Under the pieces are notes generated by a model. It was not told the origin of the DNA. It searched no databases and saw only the letters and a program-made list of their open reading frames with translations. From positions 871,153 to 935,152 of the forward strand of contig JAMPHO010000001.1 of the NCBI GenBank assembly GCA_023663385.1: 64,000 bases of DNA. The letters run 5' to 3'. This document shows, in pieces, positions 61,253-64,000 of this stretch. The stretch is from Alistipes timonensis (GTDB lineage Bacteria > Bacteroidota > Bacteroidia > Bacteroidales > Muribaculaceae). Every line of letters starts with the position of its first letter. Positions within the stretch are counted from its first letter, which is position 1. The translations under genes were made by a program, and so were the position numbers.

Positions 61253-62959
61253 ATGGCTGAAACAAATACCGCCGAACTCCAGCAGGAGGAAAAAGGGCTC
61301 AACTTTGTTGAGCAGATCATAGCTGACGATTTAAAAGAGGGAAAAAACTCAGGCCGCATCCAGACTCGGTTCCCGCCCGAGCCTAACGGCTACCTCCACA
61401 TCGGCCACGCCAAGGCTATCTGCATGGACTTCGGCGCCGCCGAGAAATTCGGGGGGAAATGCTTCCTCCGCTTCGACGACACCAACCCAACCAAGGAGGA
61501 CACCGAGTATGTCGACGCCATCCGCGACGACATACACTGGCTCGGCTTCGACTGGGGCGAGAACGAGCGTTACGCCTCGGACTATTTCCAGCAGCTCTAT
61601 GACCTGGCAGTGCGCCTCATAAAGGAAGGGAAAGCCTACGTCGACGACCAGACATCCGAGGAGATAGCCTCGCAGAAAGGCACCCCCACCACGCCCGGCA
61701 CCAATTCCCCCTACCGCGACCGCTCGGTTGAGGAGAACCTCGACCTGTTCGAACGGATGAACAAGGGTGAATTTCCCGAAGGCGCGCGCGTGCTCCGCGC
61801 CAAAATCGATATGGCATCGAGCAACATGCACTTCCGCGACCCGGTGATGTACCGCATAATCCACACCCCGCACCACCGCACCGGCACACATTGGAAAGTC
61901 TACCCGATGTATGACTTCGCCCACGGGCAGAGCGACTTCTTCGAAGGTGTTACCCACTCGATATGCACCCTGGAGTTCGTGCCCCACCGCCCTCTCTACG
62001 ACTACTTTGTCGATTTCCTGAGCGACGGCACCTACCGCCCCCGCCAGATCGAGTTCAACCGTCTGAACCTCACCTACACCGTGATGAGCAAGCGCAAGCT
62101 CCTCCAGCTCGTCAACGAGGGACTCGTGTCGGGTTGGGACGACCCCCGTATGCCGACCCTCTCGGGTATGCGCCGCAGAGGCTTCACCTCGAAGGGTGTG
62201 CGCAACTTCATCGACCGCATCGGCTATACCAAAATCGAGGAAGCGATGATTTCGGTGAGCCTGCTCGAACACGCCGTGCGCGAGGACCTCAACGCCATAG
62301 CCACCCGCGCGATGGCCGTGATGAACCCCGTGAAGGTCGTGATTGATAACTATCCCGAAGGCCAGGTTGAGACCGTGGAGATGGAGAACAACCCCGAGGA
62401 TTCCTCGGCCGGCACCCACAAGATGCCCTTCTCCCGCGAAATCTTCATCGAGCGCGACGACTTTATGGAGAACCCTCCCAAGAAGTTCTTCCGTCTCGCC
62501 CCCGGATCGGAGGTACGCCTCAAAGGCGCGTACATCGTGAAATGCGTGGGCGTTGACAAAGATGCCGAAGGCAACATCACCACGATCCACTGCGAATACG
62601 ACCCCGAATCGCGTTCGGGTCTCCCCGGAGCCTCGCGCAAGGTCAAGGGCACGCTCCACTGGGTATCGGCTCCCCACGCCGTCGACGCCACGGCGCGCCT
62701 CTACGACCGCCTGTTCTCCTGCGAGAACCCGTCGGCCGAGGATGGCGACTTCCGAGACCTCCTGAACCCCGACTCGCTTAAAATCGTCGAGGGTATAAAG
62801 GTTGAGCCGTTCATCGCCGAGAACGCCCGCCAGGGAGAAAAATTCCAGTTCCAGCGCGTCGGCTACTTCACGCCCGACTACGACTCGAAGGAGGGGAAAC
62901 TCGTGTTCAACCGCACTATCGCCCTCAAAGACTCCTGGGAAAAAGCCCAGAAGAAATAA
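61253..62959 (+). CDS. glnS: Glutaminyl-tRNA synthetase
   Basis: A 568-residue class I synthetase. [18 protein letters not shown] has the HIGH motif (HIGH) and MSKRKL is the KMSKS equivalent. The C-terminal anticodon-binding beta-barrels are complete. GlnRS is distinguished from the discriminating GluRS by the [11 protein letters not shown] form. The start was moved 30 codons in from the longest open frame because a promoter lies within that extension and MAETNTAEL is a natural N terminus. Confidence 0.96.
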   Translation: MAETNTAELQQEEKGLNFVEQIIADDLKEGKNSGRIQTRFPPEPNGYLHIGHAKAICMDFGAAEKFGGKCFLRFDDTNPTKEDTEYVDAIRDDIHWLGFDWGENERYASDYFQQLYDLAVRLIKEGKAYVDDQTSEEIASQKGTPTTPGTNSPYRDRSVEENLDLFERMNKGEFPEGARVLRAKIDMASSNMHFRDPVMYRIIHTPHHRTGTHWKVYPMYDFAHGQSDFFEGVTHSICTLEFVPHRPLYDYFVDFLSDGTYRPRQIEFNRLNLTYTVMSKRKLLQLVNEGLVSGWDDPRMPTLSGMRRRGFTSKGVRNFIDRIGYTKIEEAMISVSLLEHAVREDLNAIATRAMAVMNPVKVVIDNYPEGQVETVEMENNPEDSSAGTHKMPFSREIFIERDDFMENPPKKFFRLAPGSEVRLKGAYIVKCVGVDKDAEGNITTIHCEYDPESRSGLPGASRKVKGTLHWVSAPHAVDATARLYDRLFSCENPSAEDGDFRDLLNPDSLKIVEGIKVEPFIAENARQGEKFQFQRVGYFTPDYDSKEGKLVFNRTIALKDSWEKAQKK

Positions 62960-63014
62960 AAGGATGACTGATGGCGGCGGCGCCATAAGTCATTAAGGAA
63001 ATATCACCTCATTC

Positions 63015-63043
63015 TCGCGGGGGCGCGCAAGCGTCCCCCGCGA
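63015..63043 (+). terminator. GC-rich hairpin after glnS
   Basis: TCGCGGGGGCGC pairs with GCG-T-CCCCCGCGA, a 12-bp stem with one bulged base around GCAA, 55 bases after the glnS stop. The T-run (TTGTATT) is weak. Confidence 0.62.
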
Positions 63044-63066
63044 TTGTATTAAGAAACAACTCAGCC

Positions 63067-64000
63067 GTGCTTGATTCAGACAACAGCCTGGAATATATGA
63101 AGGAACTCTACGACCGCTTCCGCCGCGAAGTGCTCGAAGAGAAAACCGTTGACTATTACGAGGAGGACGAACTGCTCGACATTTACGACTACGCCCAGGA
63201 CGAGGGTGACGTGATGGTACAGTTCTACGTTTTCCTCACAGCCCGCAGGCTTCATCCCGACTCCACCCTGTTTGACGAAAGGGCCGGATTCTTCCTGTCG
63301 TACATATCGAACGACGCCGGAGCGGATATGCTCGCCCGTCGCCAGCGCGAGGAGAGCCCGCTGTGGGATGTGCTCGCGCTCAGCATCGCCCACTATCCCG
63401 GCGGTCACCCCGACGACGATATGCGAGCCCTCCTGGCGAAGCACGAGAAGTTCGACTGCGAGTCGGTGTTGAAACTCATGGACCTTCTGCGCGACCTCAC
63501 CCGTCCCGACCTGGTGGCCGAAGCATATATCGCTCTGCGCGACAAGGCCGAGGATACCCGCTCGCTACTTTTCGAGACCGCCACAATCCTAAAGGACTAT
63601 CCCGACCATTCGGCTCTGGCACGGCAGCTTGCCGAGGAGCTCACGCAAACCGAACCATTCAACGTTGACTGCTGGCTGCTGCTCGCCAAAACTGAGTTTG
63701 CCAACTCACATCTCGACGAGGCGGTTTCTGCCGCCGACTACGCGCTGGCCATTGACCCCGAGAACCTCGAAGGGGCACTCGTGAGGGCCGTGGTGCTGTC
63801 GGCATCCGACAACACGCGCGAACAGGCCGAGGAGGAGCTCAAAGCGTTCCTCCGCAGGGTGCCCGACAACCCGATAGCCACCAAGGCGCTGGCCGAGTGC
63901 TACCGCGGGCGTCACAAGGATAGCGCGGCGATAGAGACCTACGCCTCATTCATGGCCAAAGGTGACGAAGGCAACCCCGAGGCAATTCTTGAGATACTCC
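63067..64000 (+). CDS. TPR-like helical protein, 5' part, runs off the window
   Basis: A frame stays open from here to the last base (311 codons) and has no stop in the window. A GTG at 63067 or an ATG at 63097 could start it; GTG is preferred because LDSDNSLEYMKELYDRF reads as a continuous helix. Helical repeats such as DCWLLLAKTEFANSHLDEAVSAADYALAIDPENLEGAL have the tetratricopeptide pattern. The protein is acidic and cytoplasmic by sequence. Such proteins act as binding scaffolds; the partner is unknown. Confidence 0.72.
   Translation, partial: MLDSDNSLEYMKELYDRFRREVLEEKTVDYYEEDELLDIYDYAQDEGDVMVQFYVFLTARRLHPDSTLFDERAGFFLSYISNDAGADMLARRQREESPLWDVLALSIAHYPGGHPDDDMRALLAKHEKFDCESVLKLMDLLRDLTRPDLVAEAYIALRDKAEDTRSLLFETATILKDYPDHSALARQLAEELTQTEPFNVDCWLLLAKTEFANSHLDEAVSAADYALAIDPENLEGALVRAVVLSASDNTREQAEEELKAFLRRVPDNPIATKALAECYRGRHKDSAAIETYASFMAKGDEGNPEAILEIL

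Noticed and set aside
61349..62986. 545-codon open frame antisense to glnS
   Set aside because: Same antisense-shadow effect; no recognisable domain and it is fully covered by glnS.
1..64000. tRNA genes, rRNA, CRISPR arrays, insertion sequences or prophage
   Set aside because: All gaps over about 100 bases were read; none has a cloverleaf, regularly spaced repeats, transposase or integrase motifs, or terminal inverted repeats around a gene.

Overview
The window is a gene-dense, high-GC stretch of core chromosome from a Bacteroidales bacterium, most likely a Muribaculaceae-type (S24-7) gut commensal. That placement is an inference. It rests on Bacteroidota -7 promoter boxes (TAnnTTTG, often TAnnTTCG here) upstream of many genes, almost no Shine-Dalgarno sequences, and Bacteroidota-restricted families: a SusC-like TonB receptor, a Porin_10-type putative porin, a type B T9SS sorting domain, DUF3943, DUF5606, DUF6155, a PepO-type M13 peptidase and an AmgK/RapZ-C fusion. 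I saw no tRNA, rRNA, CRISPR array, insertion sequence or phage gene, and base composition looks even.

Layout. 1-7985 (+): the tail of an O6-alkylguanine methyltransferase, then a tightly overlapping run holB, an AddB-like nuclease and hemW, followed by an amgK-rapZC fusion and murU (muramic acid salvage). 8050-15698: dnaB, a DUF3943 protein on the other strand, a LolC/E-like permease, rsfS, ftsH and a TetR regulator with a structured leader. 15885-20864 (+): a small membrane protein, dxs, trkA and trkH. 20883-32051 (-): uvrA; a four-gene envelope operon (putative porin, periplasmic solute-binding protein, T9SS-B cargo, lytic transglycosylase); a DUF6155 protein; a TonB-dependent receptor. 32145-36476 (+): a PglE-like aminotransferase, a large lipoprotein and an unusual ABC ATPase/permease pair.

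36477-37236 has no convincing protein gene but holds a promoter, several nested helices and a 14-bp terminator-like hairpin, so it probably encodes a structured RNA. It is followed by an nfeD/SPFH pair, a cysteine-less thioredoxin-like protein with a long leader containing a small ORF, ugd, pepO, valS, an S9 lipoprotein peptidase, a DUF5606 protein, an AlkD-like repair protein, a lipoprotein nitroreductase and an EamA exporter.

51484-58405 (-) is a complete TetR-TolC-HlyD-ABC-ABC-permease-permease efflux locus, like cecR-ybhGFSR but with YbhF split into two proteins. A perfect palindrome overlaps its predicted start site. 58578-64000 (+): a Nudix hydrolase, an FNT-family channel, a LysE-family exporter, a CBM9-like protein, glnS and a TPR-like protein running off the window end.

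The best candidates for something undescribed are the structured RNA at about 36586-37064, the AmgK/RapZ-C fusion beside MurU, the leader with a 37-codon ORF at 39293-39625, and the MltF-like solute-binding plus transglycosylase pair encoded as separate proteins.
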